Source of the DNA: Desulfoprunum sp.
Lineage (GTDB): Bacteria > Desulfobacterota > Desulfobulbia > Desulfobulbales > Desulfocapsaceae
NCBI GenBank assembly: GCA_030696435.1
Contig: JAUYSF010000151.1
Location: forward strand, 1 to 6,164
Direction of reading: 5' to 3'
DNA length: 6,164 nucleotides
Position 1 is the stretch's first letter. Every line of letters begins with the position of its first letter. The notes beneath the pieces were generated by a model. It was not told the origin of the DNA. It did not search any database and worked only from the letters and a program-made list of their open reading frames with translations. Of the stretch, positions 1 through 6,164 are shown piece by piece. Position numbers and translations under genes: made by a program.

Positions 1-72
1 AAAATCAATGCTCGCAGTATCAACTATATGGCTGCGCTTAATTTTCGAAAATGCCTTGATCTGAGAAAAAAT

Positions 73-81
73 TGCTATAAT
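73..81 (+). promoter_or_regulatory. Candidate extended -10 promoter, distal copy (P1)
   Basis: TGCTATAAT at 73-81 is a perfect sigma-70 -10 hexamer with the TGn extension one base upstream. The nearest -35-like hexamer, TTGATC (56-61), leaves only 14 bp of spacing, so this promoter would rely on the extended -10. A 12-bp palindrome lies just upstream at 41-52. Transcription would start near 88 and give a leader of roughly 160 nt before the kinase start. Confidence 0.45.
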
Positions 82-159
82 CCGACAGACTCCTAGGCTG
101 ACTTGAAATCGTCAGGTCTTGGGAAAAGGCGGATTAAAAATAATTATTCTTCCATATCA

Positions 160-186
160 TGGACATCGCCCATGGTTTGCTATAAT
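160..186 (+). promoter_or_regulatory. Candidate sigma-70 promoter with extended -10, proximal copy (P2)
   Basis: TGCTATAAT at 178-186 is again a perfect -10 with TGn extension, and the ten bases 177-186 are identical to 72-81. TGGACA at 160-165 matches five of six bases of the -35 consensus with a short 15-bp spacer. The inverted repeat CATGG-N7-CCATG (158-162 / 170-174) overlaps the -35 and spacer, a position where a bound repressor would block polymerase. Transcription would begin near 193, about 60 nt before the kinase start. Confidence 0.5.
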
Positions 187-251
187 AATAGAAAAATGGG
201 CATGCAATAACCAATCAAGGTGACCTGCTCTGGCCAAGGGATGAGAAGACA

Positions 252-3200
252 ATGGGGGATTTAAAAAGAATCACACAACTGAAGAGCGCGGTGTTATTTC
301 TGCTGTTGGCAGCAGTCACCGCTCTTGTCGTCCTGCAAGTCAGCCATGATGGCTCCTCTGTTGGACAGGCATCAGAGAATCCTGTCAACTCTCTCTCTCC
401 CGACTTCGTCAAACCCTCTCGCATCATCATCGCCGATGACTCCTCCTACGCCCCGTATATGTTTCTCGATACCGAGGGAAAGCCTGCAGGAATAACTGTC
501 GAATTCTGGAAACTGTGGAGCAGCAAGACCGGAATTGCCGTGGAATTTCGCTTGATGCAGTGGGATGCTGCTCTGTCTGCCGTACAGAACGGTGAGGCGG
601 ATGCCTTAGGTGGTCTGGCCAGGACAGAGGGGCGACAGAAAAATTTCGCGTTTGTCGGGCCACTCTATACGCTTGCCACCAGTATCTTCTTTCATGAACA
701 GATCCACGGCATCAGAGGGCTTGAAGATCTGCAGGGCTTTCCTGTCGGAGTGGTCAAGGGACACAATTCCGTTGACCTGATTCTGCAGCGTTACCCGAAG
801 GCCATGTTGTTGGAGTATCCAGGAACCGAGTCCCTGGTTAAGGCGGCGGTCCTGGGAGAAATCAAGGTCTTTGTTGCCGACTCGGAGGTGGCCAATTACT
901 ATCTGGCAAAATATGACCAGAACAGTCTTTTTCACGAAACGACCAGGCCGATTGTTTCAGATCCGCAATATGCCGCAGTAAAGATCGGCAATAGCCCGCT
1001 CCTTGCAGTGCTGCAGGATGGTTTTAACCAGATCTCTGAAAAGGAAATACACAACATCGTTGCCTCCTGGACCGGTAAATCGCGTATTCCCCGGATTTCC
1101 AGGTCGACTATGCAGCTCATCGTGGGGGTGGTTGCTGGCTTGCTCTCCCTCATTCTCCTCTGGAATGTCAATCTTCGAAAAACGGTCGCAAAAGCCCTGC
1201 GCGAAGTTGAACGGCGCAATCTGGAGCTGCAGGACAGCGAGGCCCGATTCAAGGCCTTTTTTGATCTGGCGCCTTATGGCTTTGCCGTCAACGATCTACA
1301 GAAACGTTATCGCATGGTCAATCAGGCCTTCTGTCGTCGGATAGGTATGCGGGAAGAGGAGGTGGTCGGGCATACGGGGGCCGAATTGGGAATTATCACC
1401 GATGAGGCCACCTTCGAGAAAATGCGCGAGGAACTGCTGCACACCGGTGAGCTGACCAACCGAGAGGTGATCTTCAGTTCGAGCCAGGGGCCTCGGCATG
1501 CCCTCTATTCGAGCCGGCTGATTGAGTTTGGCGGCGAACAGCTCGTCCTCTCGGCCACAGTCGATATTACCGAGCGCAAACGGGCGGAAGAGGCCCTCGG
1601 GGAGAGTGAGAACAGTTTTACCAGACTGTTCGAGTCGGCCCCGATCCCCATGGCCTTTGCCTCGGAAATTGATGGCTATCGTGCGACGACCTGGAATGAC
1701 TCCTGGTACCGGACCTTCGGCTATGCCCGTGAAGAGGCGAACGCCAGGAGCGGGGCTGATATCGGTTTATGGGTTGACCCGGTGGATCGCCGGCGGTTTC
1801 TCGATAAGGTCGAGATGCAGAATTATGTCAGTGGCTTGGAGGTCCGTATGCGGCGTTGCGACGGCGCTGTTCGTTACTGTGAGGTGTTCGGCCGCTTCAT
1901 CGGCAAAACCGGTCACCAGGTTCTGATGGCCGCCTATCTTGATATCACCGTACGTAAAGAGGCGGAAAAAGCCCTGCAAGAGAGTGAGGAGCGTTTTTCC
2001 AAGGCCTTCTCTTCATCTCCCGCTCCGATGGTCATCTCCGATATCGAAACCGGACGTTTCATCGACTTCAATGAGAATTGGCTGCGGATGACGGGTTATT
2101 CGAGGGAGGACCTGATCGGCAGCACCTCCTACGATCTCGGAGTCTGGCGAGACCCGCAAGACAGGAAGCAGCTGGCCCTCCGGTTGCGCCAGGACGGACA
2201 TATCAAGGACTTTCCCTCTCAGATAGTCACCGTCTCGGGCAAAATTCGGGATGTGATATGGGCGGCGGAGATCATCAACATCGGTGGTGCCGAGGTGATG
2301 CTGTCCCTCGTCTATGATTACACCGACAAAAAAAGGGCCGATGAGGAAAAGGAAAAACTGCAGATGCAGTTGTTGCAGTCTCAGAAACTCGAATCGGTGG
2401 GACGCCTTGCCGGTGGGGTGGCACATGACTATAACAACATGCTCGGGGTCATCCTCGGCCATGCGGAACTTGCCATGCTCAAAGCAGATGAGAGCCATCC
2501 GCTCCATGTGCATCTCAGAGAGATACGCCTTGCGGCCCAGCGCTCGGCCGAACTGACCCAGCAGCTGCTCGCCTTTGCCCGCCGCCAGACTATTGCTCCC
2601 AAGGTCATAGATCTTAACAGGTCGGTGACAACCACGCTGCAGATGCTACACCTTATTATCGGTGAGAATATTGAGCTGGTCTGGCTGCCGGGAGATGAGG
2701 CTTTTCCGGTGAAGATCGACCCCAGTCAGTTCGACCAGCTGCTGATGAATCTCTGTGTCAACGCCAGGGATGCCATTGACGGTGTCGGCAGGATCAGCAT
2801 CGAGACGGGCAGAATTATTCTTGATGAGGCGTACTGTGCCACAAACACTTTTTTCACTCCGGGAGATTATACCGTGCTTGCCGTAAGTGATACAGGCTGC
2901 GGTATGGACAAGGAGACCCGGGCTAAAATCTTTGAACCGTTCTTCACCACCAAAGACTTAGGAAAGGGTACGGGCCTGGGCCTTGCGACGGTCTATGGCA
3001 TCGTCAAACAGAATGATGGTTTTATCAATGTTTACAGCGAGCCGGGGCAGGGAACGACCTTCAGAATCTATCTGCCTCGTTATGCCGGCTTAAGCATCGA
3101 TGATGGAGAATTAGAGGTCGATATTATCTCAAGAAACAACAATGAAACGGTTCTGGTTGTTGAAGACGAGGCGGTCCTGCTGGACATTAATACAACCATG

Positions 3201-3566
3201 CTGCTGGATTTGGGTTACAAGGTACTGGCTGCCGGTAGCCCGGCCGAGGCCATCCGCCTGGCCGGCGAACATGCAGGCAGGATTGATCTGCTGATGACCG
3301 ATGTGGTGATGCCGGAGATGAACGGCCGTCAACTCGAAGGCCAAGTCCAAAAAACCAATCCCGGCATCAAAGTCCTGTTCATGTCGGGCTACACGGCCAA
3401 CGTGATTTCTCATCACGGGGTGCTGGATGAAGGTGTGCACTTTATCCAGAAACCCTTCACCCTCAAGGATGTGGCGATGAAGGTCAGGACTACTCTTGAT
3501 CAGAAGCCCGAAGACGAGCGGAGAGAAGGAGACCGCATTACTGCAGGGGAATCGCTGAAGACATGA
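252..3566 (+). CDS. Hybrid sensor histidine kinase: SBP_bac_3 sensor, three PAS, HisKA, HATPase_c, receiver
   Basis: Membrane-bound hybrid kinase of 1104 residues. An N-terminal hydrophobic anchor (about 12-30) precedes a periplasmic Venus-flytrap domain (about 57-274). This keeps the amino-acid-binding-protein style segment T125-E-G-R128 and D210, but has G-H-N-S where many amino-acid binders have G-T-T/S. A second membrane helix (about 288-306) and a short coiled linker lead to PAS domains at about 330-445, 450-572 and 576-697. The first two end in D-I-T-x-R-K linkers (438 and 564) and the third in D-Y-T-D-K-K (689). The HisKA H-box carries the phospho-accepting H725 in HDYNN (family usual: HDFNN). 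HATPase motifs are intact: N837, DTGCGM at 880-885, FEPFFTTK at 894-901 and the GTGLGL G2 loop at 906-911. The C-terminal receiver (about 965-1090) has E971/D972, phospho-acceptor D1017, S1045 and K1067. The ATG has AAGGGATGAG about 10 nt upstream and an in-frame stop at 189-191. It should autophosphorylate and pass phosphate to its own receiver. Ligand and downstream partner are unknown. Family assignment is firm. Confidence 0.95.
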   Translation: MGDLKRITQLKSAVLFLLLAAVTALVVLQVSHDGSSVGQASENPVNSLSPDFVKPSRIIIADDSSYAPYMFLDTEGKPAGITVEFWKLWSSKTGIAVEFRLMQWDAALSAVQNGEADALGGLARTEGRQKNFAFVGPLYTLATSIFFHEQIHGIRGLEDLQGFPVGVVKGHNSVDLILQRYPKAMLLEYPGTESLVKAAVLGEIKVFVADSEVANYYLAKYDQNSLFHETTRPIVSDPQYAAVKIGNSPLLAVLQDGFNQISEKEIHNIVASWTGKSRIPRISRSTMQLIVGVVAGLLSLILLWNVNLRKTVAKALREVERRNLELQDSEARFKAFFDLAPYGFAVNDLQKRYRMVNQAFCRRIGMREEEVVGHTGAELGIITDEATFEKMREELLHTGELTNREVIFSSSQGPRHALYSSRLIEFGGEQLVLSATVDITERKRAEEALGESENSFTRLFESAPIPMAFASEIDGYRATTWNDSWYRTFGYAREEANARSGADIGLWVDPVDRRRFLDKVEMQNYVSGLEVRMRRCDGAVRYCEVFGRFIGKTGHQVLMAAYLDITVRKEAEKALQESEERFSKAFSSSPAPMVISDIETGRFIDFNENWLRMTGYSREDLIGSTSYDLGVWRDPQDRKQLALRLRQDGHIKDFPSQIVTVSGKIRDVIWAAEIINIGGAEVMLSLVYDYTDKKRADEEKEKLQMQLLQSQKLESVGRLAGGVAHDYNNMLGVILGHAELAMLKADESHPLHVHLREIRLAAQRSAELTQQLLAFARRQTIAPKVIDLNRSVTTTLQMLHLIIGENIELVWLPGDEAFPVKIDPSQFDQLLMNLCVNARDAIDGVGRISIETGRIILDEAYCATNTFFTPGDYTVLAVSDTGCGMDKETRAKIFEPFFTTKDLGKGTGLGLATVYGIVKQNDGFINVYSEPGQGTTFRIYLPRYAGLSIDDGELEVDIISRNNNETVLVVEDEAVLLDINTTMLLDLGYKVLAAGSPAEAIRLAGEHAGRIDLLMTDVVMPEMNGRQLEGQVQKTNPGIKVLFMSGYTANVISHHGVLDEGVHFIQKPFTLKDVAMKVRTTLDQKPEDERREGDRITAGESLKT

Positions 3567-4534
3567 GCACCGCCGCCTCTTCCGCCATGATCGTCGCAGC
3601 CCTCTGCGTCGACCGACCGGTCCTCTCCGAGCTCAGAGAGCTGTTCCCCGAAGCCTGGGAGGTAGTGTACCAGGAACTCGCACGACTCGCCGAGCATCAG
3701 GATCCGGCCCAAATAGCCCAGAGCCTGACCCGGGCCCATCAGGAATGGCAGAAGAATCAACCCCAATGCCGTGCTCTCCAAAACAAGTTCAACCGCCGAC
3801 TTGCCGGACAATGCGGACTTCAGCTGATCAGAAGGCTCGCTCTTGAGCAATACGCTCGGGCCGTGCAGCAGGAGACCCTTAAGACCGGAGGCACGGCCGG
3901 CCTGCGAGACAGGTTGCTCCTCCGTATGCTTATCCTGCCCATGGCCACAGCGCGGAGGGCGCTGCCGTATCGTCTGCACCGGATGGCCTGGCGGCTTCTG
4001 CGAAATCCAGCCGCAGCAACCGCAATGTTGCTGCAGGCCGGCTGTTATCTCATTGCTCCCACGGAACTTATCAAGAGTCTGGGGACCCTGATCGGTTCTC
4101 GCCCGACCTTGGAGATAGGTGCGGGCCGGGGAACTCTGGCCTCTCGTTTGCGCCGCTCCGGCATAGATATCACCGCGGTTGACGATTTCAGCTGGGCCGA
4201 TAGGCTGCCGATGGGGTCCGGGGTGCTGCAGATAGACGGCCGAGAGGCACTTGAACGATTCAAACCGCAGGTCGTCATCTGCTGCTGGCCGCCGCCCGGC
4301 AATAATTTCGAGCAGAAAATATTTTCAAGCCCCGATGTTCAGGACTATATCGTCATTATCTCCCGGCATCGTTATGCCAGCGGCGATCACCAGGCCTATG
4401 CCGGAGCGAAGGAATTCCGTTGCGTCCAGGCCACCGGCCAACTGGCCGAGATGCTCCTGCCGCATGAGGCCGAGAGCGTGCTCTATATCTTCAGTCGCAG
4501 GCAAGCATCCGGGGCGTGTGTGGCCAAAGGCTGA
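3563..4534 (+). CDS. Methyltransferase-fold protein with an unassigned helical N-terminal half, coupled to the kinase
   Basis: A 323-residue, apparently soluble protein. Its ATG overlaps the kinase stop (ATGA), with AGGGGA about 12 nt upstream inside the kinase gene, so translational coupling is likely. Residues 1-175 are predicted helical and rich in Leu, Ala, Arg and Gln; I do not recognise the family. Residues about 180-312 look like a class I SAM-dependent methyltransferase. L183-E-I-G-A-G-R-G-T-L fits motif I (SAM glycine loop) at the end of strand 1. A-V-D207-D208 fits the acidic end of strand 2. V237-V-I-C-C-W-P-P-P-G-N-N sits where motif IV follows strand 4. A final hydrophobic strand (VLYIFSR, about 306-312) closes the fold. 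Motif IV is W-P-P-P-G rather than the N/D-P-P-Y/F/W of N6-adenine or glutamine methyltransferases, so the substrate cannot be deduced. It lacks the layout of CheR. It could also be a non-catalytic Rossmann protein. The fold is likely; the function is unknown. Confidence 0.85.
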   Translation: MSTAASSAMIVAALCVDRPVLSELRELFPEAWEVVYQELARLAEHQDPAQIAQSLTRAHQEWQKNQPQCRALQNKFNRRLAGQCGLQLIRRLALEQYARAVQQETLKTGGTAGLRDRLLLRMLILPMATARRALPYRLHRMAWRLLRNPAAATAMLLQAGCYLIAPTELIKSLGTLIGSRPTLEIGAGRGTLASRLRRSGIDITAVDDFSWADRLPMGSGVLQIDGREALERFKPQVVICCWPPPGNNFEQKIFSSPDVQDYIVIISRHRYASGDHQAYAGAKEFRCVQATGQLAEMLLPHEAESVLYIFSRRQASGACVAKG

Positions 4535-4551
4535 GCTGTGGCCGTTTTTTT
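4521..4551 (+). terminator. Rho-independent terminator of the kinase-methyltransferase operon
   Basis: GGCCA (4522-4526) pairs with TGGCC (4539-4543). After one A/G mismatch, AG (4528-4529) pairs with CT (4536-4537), closing on the six-base loop GCTGAG (4530-4535). Seven Ts follow at 4545-4551. The methyltransferase stop TGA (4532-4534) lies in the loop, so the hairpin starts inside the coding sequence. It separates the first operon from the chemoreceptor gene. Confidence 0.8.
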
Positions 4552-4552
4552 G

Positions 4553-4576
4553 CAGGAAGTTTTGGCTGAACTCCTG
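4553..4576 (+). repeat. Second hairpin-forming inverted repeat just after the terminator
   Basis: CAGGA (4553-4557) plus GTT (4559-4561) pair with AAC (4569-4571) plus TCCTG (4572-4576), giving eight pairs with one bulged A (4558) and a loop of seven. No T-run follows, so it is not itself a classical terminator. It could protect the 3' end of readthrough RNA, act as a protein-binding site ahead of the chemoreceptor promoter, or be chance. Confidence 0.4.
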
Positions 4577-4598
4577 TCCCTACCGCGACCCAATATCC

Positions 4599-4626
4599 TT
4601 TACATTCAGCTCCTGGCGCGTATCAT
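4599..4626 (+). promoter_or_regulatory. Candidate sigma-70 promoter for the chemoreceptor gene
   Basis: TTTACA (4599-4604) and TATCAT (4621-4626) each match five of six consensus bases and are separated by 16 bp. The site lies after the terminator and about 90 bp before the chemoreceptor start, where a new promoter is required. TATAAA at 4627-4632 and the extended -10-like TGCTATCAG at 4653-4661 are alternatives. I did not find a good flagellar sigma-28 or a sigma-54 -24/-12 element. Confidence 0.45.
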
Positions 4627-4703
4627 TATAAAGAGGAAATTATCTGTTGAATTGCTATCAGCCGTGGAACTCTCGGCGAAAGCTTTCACTTAAAACAACA
4701 ATT

Positions 4704-4708
4704 GGAGG
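4704..4708 (+). promoter_or_regulatory. Ribosome binding site that fixes the chemoreceptor start
   Basis: GGAGG lies 10 nt before the ATG at 4719. An in-frame TTG at 4647 would add 24 polar residues ahead of the membrane helix and has no comparable Shine-Dalgarno sequence, so the ATG is preferred. Confidence 0.75.
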
Positions 4709-4718
4709 AATTGCAGAG

Positions 4719-6164
4719 ATGAAAGTAACATCCATCAAATTCAGACTTGTCGCAGGAGGCACCGCCCTGGTTCTCCTGCCACTTCTCATCATCGGTTTTC
4801 TCTCAATCACAAAATCATCCACAGCTCTATCTGAGCTGGCAAAAAAACAGGCAGAGACAGTTGCTTCAGACCTGGCCGGTTTGGCAGACAGCATTCTGGC
4901 AGAGGAAATGAAGCTGGCTGAGGTTATTGCAGCAGATGGGCAGGTGGTCGATGTTCTGGCCCTGGTCAAACAGGGTGGAACCGCTGGGGCGACTGAGCAG
5001 ATAGCCGGTCTGTTTGGCAGCCTGGAGAAAAAATTCAGCAAATTGGGGACGGCATATCAGGGCGTTTTTATCAGTGATGCCGAAGGAAATCTGTTCACCG
5101 GCGTCCTCGAAGGGGGCAAAGAATATAAGGGCAGCAATGTCGCGGATCGGGACTATTTTCAGGCTGCCAAGACGACTGGAAAAACGACCATCGGTAATGT
5201 TGCCCGCTCCAAGACAACAGATAAGCTGATCAGCGTCATTTGTGTGCCTATCAAATCTTCAACCCAGGAGTTTGTCGGGGCCGTTGGCCTGGTTCTGAAG
5301 GTGGAGTTCCTCACCGAGCTCATTTCTGGCCGGAAAATCGGCAAGACCGGATATGGGTTTATGACCGACAAAAATGGTATCATCCTTGCCCACCCTGTTC
5401 CTGAACATATCCTGAAGCTTGATGTGACAAAACTTGCCGGCATGGAAGCGTTTGTCAAAAGGATGCTGGCCGGTGAAAAAGGCGTTGAGGAATACACCTT
5501 CAAAGGAATTGACAAAATTGCCGGCTTTGCGCCCCTGTCGGTTGCCAACTGGTATGTGGCGGCAACGCAGGATGCCGCGGAATTTTTAAGTGCAGCCCAT
5601 TCTATTCGCAATTTAAGCATTGCTGTTACTCTGGTGGCGATGCTCTTAACCGTCCTGGCGGTCACCTATTTCGCCGGTTTGATCGTCAAGCCGATTAACA
5701 GAGCGATTGCCAGTCTCAAGGATATCGCTCAAGGCGAGGGCGATTTGACAATGCGATTGGATGCCAAATCAAAGGATGAGGTCGGTGAACTTGGCTTCTG
5801 GTTCAATACCTTCATCGAAAAACTGCAGGGCATTGTCAAACGGATTGCCGAGAACTCCAATATGGTCAACGCCTCCTCCAATCAGCTCTCGGCTATTGCC
5901 AAAGAGCTGTCATCCGGGGCTGAGGACACCTCGCAACGGGCTGCTAATGTGGCAACCGCCTCGGAAGAGATGAGTGCCAACCTGAACAATGTGGCTGCAG
6001 CCATGGAGGAGTCTTCGACCAACACCAATATGGTTGCCTCTGCAGCCGAGGAAATGACCTCGACAATCAATGAAATAGCCGAGAATGCCGAGCGGGCCAG
6101 GAATGTTTCGAGCAAAGCGGTTGATCAGGCGACGAGCGCCTCTGAAAAAATGGAGGAACTTGGC
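4719..6164 (+). CDS. Methyl-accepting chemotaxis protein with dCache-type sensor (3' end beyond window)
   Basis: Open for 482 codons to the window edge without a stop, so the gene is partial at its 3' end. A short cytoplasmic tail and transmembrane helix 1 (about 10-30) are followed by a large periplasmic domain (about 32-296) of dCache_1 type. It has a long first helix, a YQGVFISDAEGNLF strand-turn-strand, the D-R144-D-Y-F segment common in dCache ligand pockets, and a membrane-proximal module around GYGFMTDKNGIILAHP. Transmembrane helix 2 (about 298-322) leads into a HAMP domain with the conserved proline (P325) and DEVGEL (353-358). The cytoplasmic coiled coil then begins. A440-S-A-A-E-E-M-T-S-T fits the receptor methylation consensus, making E444/E445 candidate CheR/CheB sites. 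The conserved hairpin tip that contacts CheA and CheW lies beyond the window. It should signal through CheA to the flagellar motor. The ligand is unknown; the complete motif known for amino-acid-binding dCache domains is not evident. Preceding terminator and own promoter suggest separate transcription. Confidence 0.93.
   Translation, partial: MKVTSIKFRLVAGGTALVLLPLLIIGFLSITKSSTALSELAKKQAETVASDLAGLADSILAEEMKLAEVIAADGQVVDVLALVKQGGTAGATEQIAGLFGSLEKKFSKLGTAYQGVFISDAEGNLFTGVLEGGKEYKGSNVADRDYFQAAKTTGKTTIGNVARSKTTDKLISVICVPIKSSTQEFVGAVGLVLKVEFLTELISGRKIGKTGYGFMTDKNGIILAHPVPEHILKLDVTKLAGMEAFVKRMLAGEKGVEEYTFKGIDKIAGFAPLSVANWYVAATQDAAEFLSAAHSIRNLSIAVTLVAMLLTVLAVTYFAGLIVKPINRAIASLKDIAQGEGDLTMRLDAKSKDEVGELGFWFNTFIEKLQGIVKRIAENSNMVNASSNQLSAIAKELSSGAEDTSQRAANVATASEEMSANLNNVAAAMEESSTNTNMVASAAEEMTSTINEIAENAERARNVSSKAVDQATSASEKMEELG

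Larger units (their letters stand above)
1..251. other. AT-rich intergenic leader upstream of the hybrid kinase
   Basis: No convincing coding region is seen here. Short open stretches at the left edge (ending at stops near 62-64 and 94-96) give peptides without recognisable character. The segment is much more AT-rich than the genes. It holds two copies of TTGCTATAAT (72-81 and 177-186), the perfect palindrome ATTTTCGAAAAT (41-52), the inverted repeat CGCAG/CTGCG (13-17 / 32-36), nested complementary segments between 79 and 135, the palindrome AATAATTATT (139-148), and CATGG/CCATG (158-162 / 170-174). A minimal ATG-CAA-TAA reading frame sits at 202-210. This density of promoter-like and symmetric elements fits a regulated promoter region for the downstream operon. 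Confidence 0.7.

Noticed and set aside
1..96. Open frames at the left edge ending at TGA (62-64) or TAG (94-96), possibly the tail of an upstream gene
   Set aside because: The stretches are short, AT-rich, overlap promoter-like elements and give peptides with no recognisable character.
202..210. ATG-CAA-TAA minimal upstream reading frame
   Set aside because: There is no Shine-Dalgarno sequence in front of it, and such a short frame is expected by chance.
61..251. Known riboswitch (for example cyclic di-GMP class I or II) in the kinase leader
   Set aside because: None of the conserved core sequences I know is present; only simple complementary segments are seen.
215..3566. Minus-strand and alternative + strand open frames within the kinase gene
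   Set aside because: The 1104-residue frame has continuous, well-ordered domains with intact motifs; the others give low-complexity or motif-free peptides and are shadows.
3500..3979. 159-residue minus-strand frame across the kinase/methyltransferase junction
   Set aside because: It opposes two well-supported genes and shows no recognisable domain or ribosome binding site.
3563..4534. CheR-type chemotaxis methyltransferase, suggested by the neighbouring receptor
   Set aside because: The protein lacks the CheR N-terminal domain and motif order, and a terminator separates it from the receptor gene.
4599..4718. Sigma-28 or sigma-54 promoter for the chemoreceptor
   Set aside because: No adequate TAAA-N15-GCCGATAA or GG-N10-GC element was found in the gap.
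4658..5665. Minus-strand frames of 127 and 168 residues opposite the chemoreceptor
   Set aside because: The + strand encodes a clear dCache-HAMP receptor; the opposite frames are rich in Ser, Ala and Arg without domain structure.

Overview
The window looks like ordinary chromosome from a Gram-negative, motile, environmentally sensing bacterium. The style of the genes (a periplasmic-binding-protein / multi-PAS / hybrid kinase next to a Cache-type chemoreceptor, with moderate GC in the genes and AT-rich gaps) suggests a deltaproteobacterial lineage such as Desulfobacterota. This is inferred from gene style only; there is no rRNA or other marker. All three genes lie on the + strand. I see no mobile element, CRISPR array, tRNA or rRNA.

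Layout. Positions 1-251 are an AT-rich leader without a convincing gene. It holds two identical extended -10 boxes (TTGCTATAAT), a 12-bp perfect palindrome and several inverted repeats. Positions 252-3566 encode a 1104-residue membrane hybrid sensor histidine kinase. Its order is: N-terminal membrane anchor, periplasmic SBP_bac_3-type (Venus flytrap) domain, second membrane helix, three PAS domains, HisKA, HATPase_c and a C-terminal receiver. Positions 3563-4534 encode a 323-residue protein with a helical N-terminal half of unknown family and a C-terminal class I SAM-methyltransferase-like fold. Its start overlaps the kinase stop as ATGA, so the two are very probably one translationally coupled operon. 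A Rho-independent terminator closes this operon, with the methyltransferase stop codon inside its loop. A gap of about 180 bp holds a plausible promoter, and then a methyl-accepting chemotaxis protein (dCache-type sensor, HAMP, start of the signalling hairpin) starts at 4719 and runs off the end of the window.

How they may work together. The kinase probably senses a small periplasmic solute, integrates up to three cytoplasmic PAS inputs, and phosphorylates its own receiver. No DNA-binding or enzymatic response regulator is encoded in the window, so the output is unknown. The coupled methyltransferase-like protein is the least explained part and the best candidate for something undescribed. 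The chemoreceptor is a separate transcription unit that may share a nutrient-sensing theme with the kinase, but nothing here proves a functional link.
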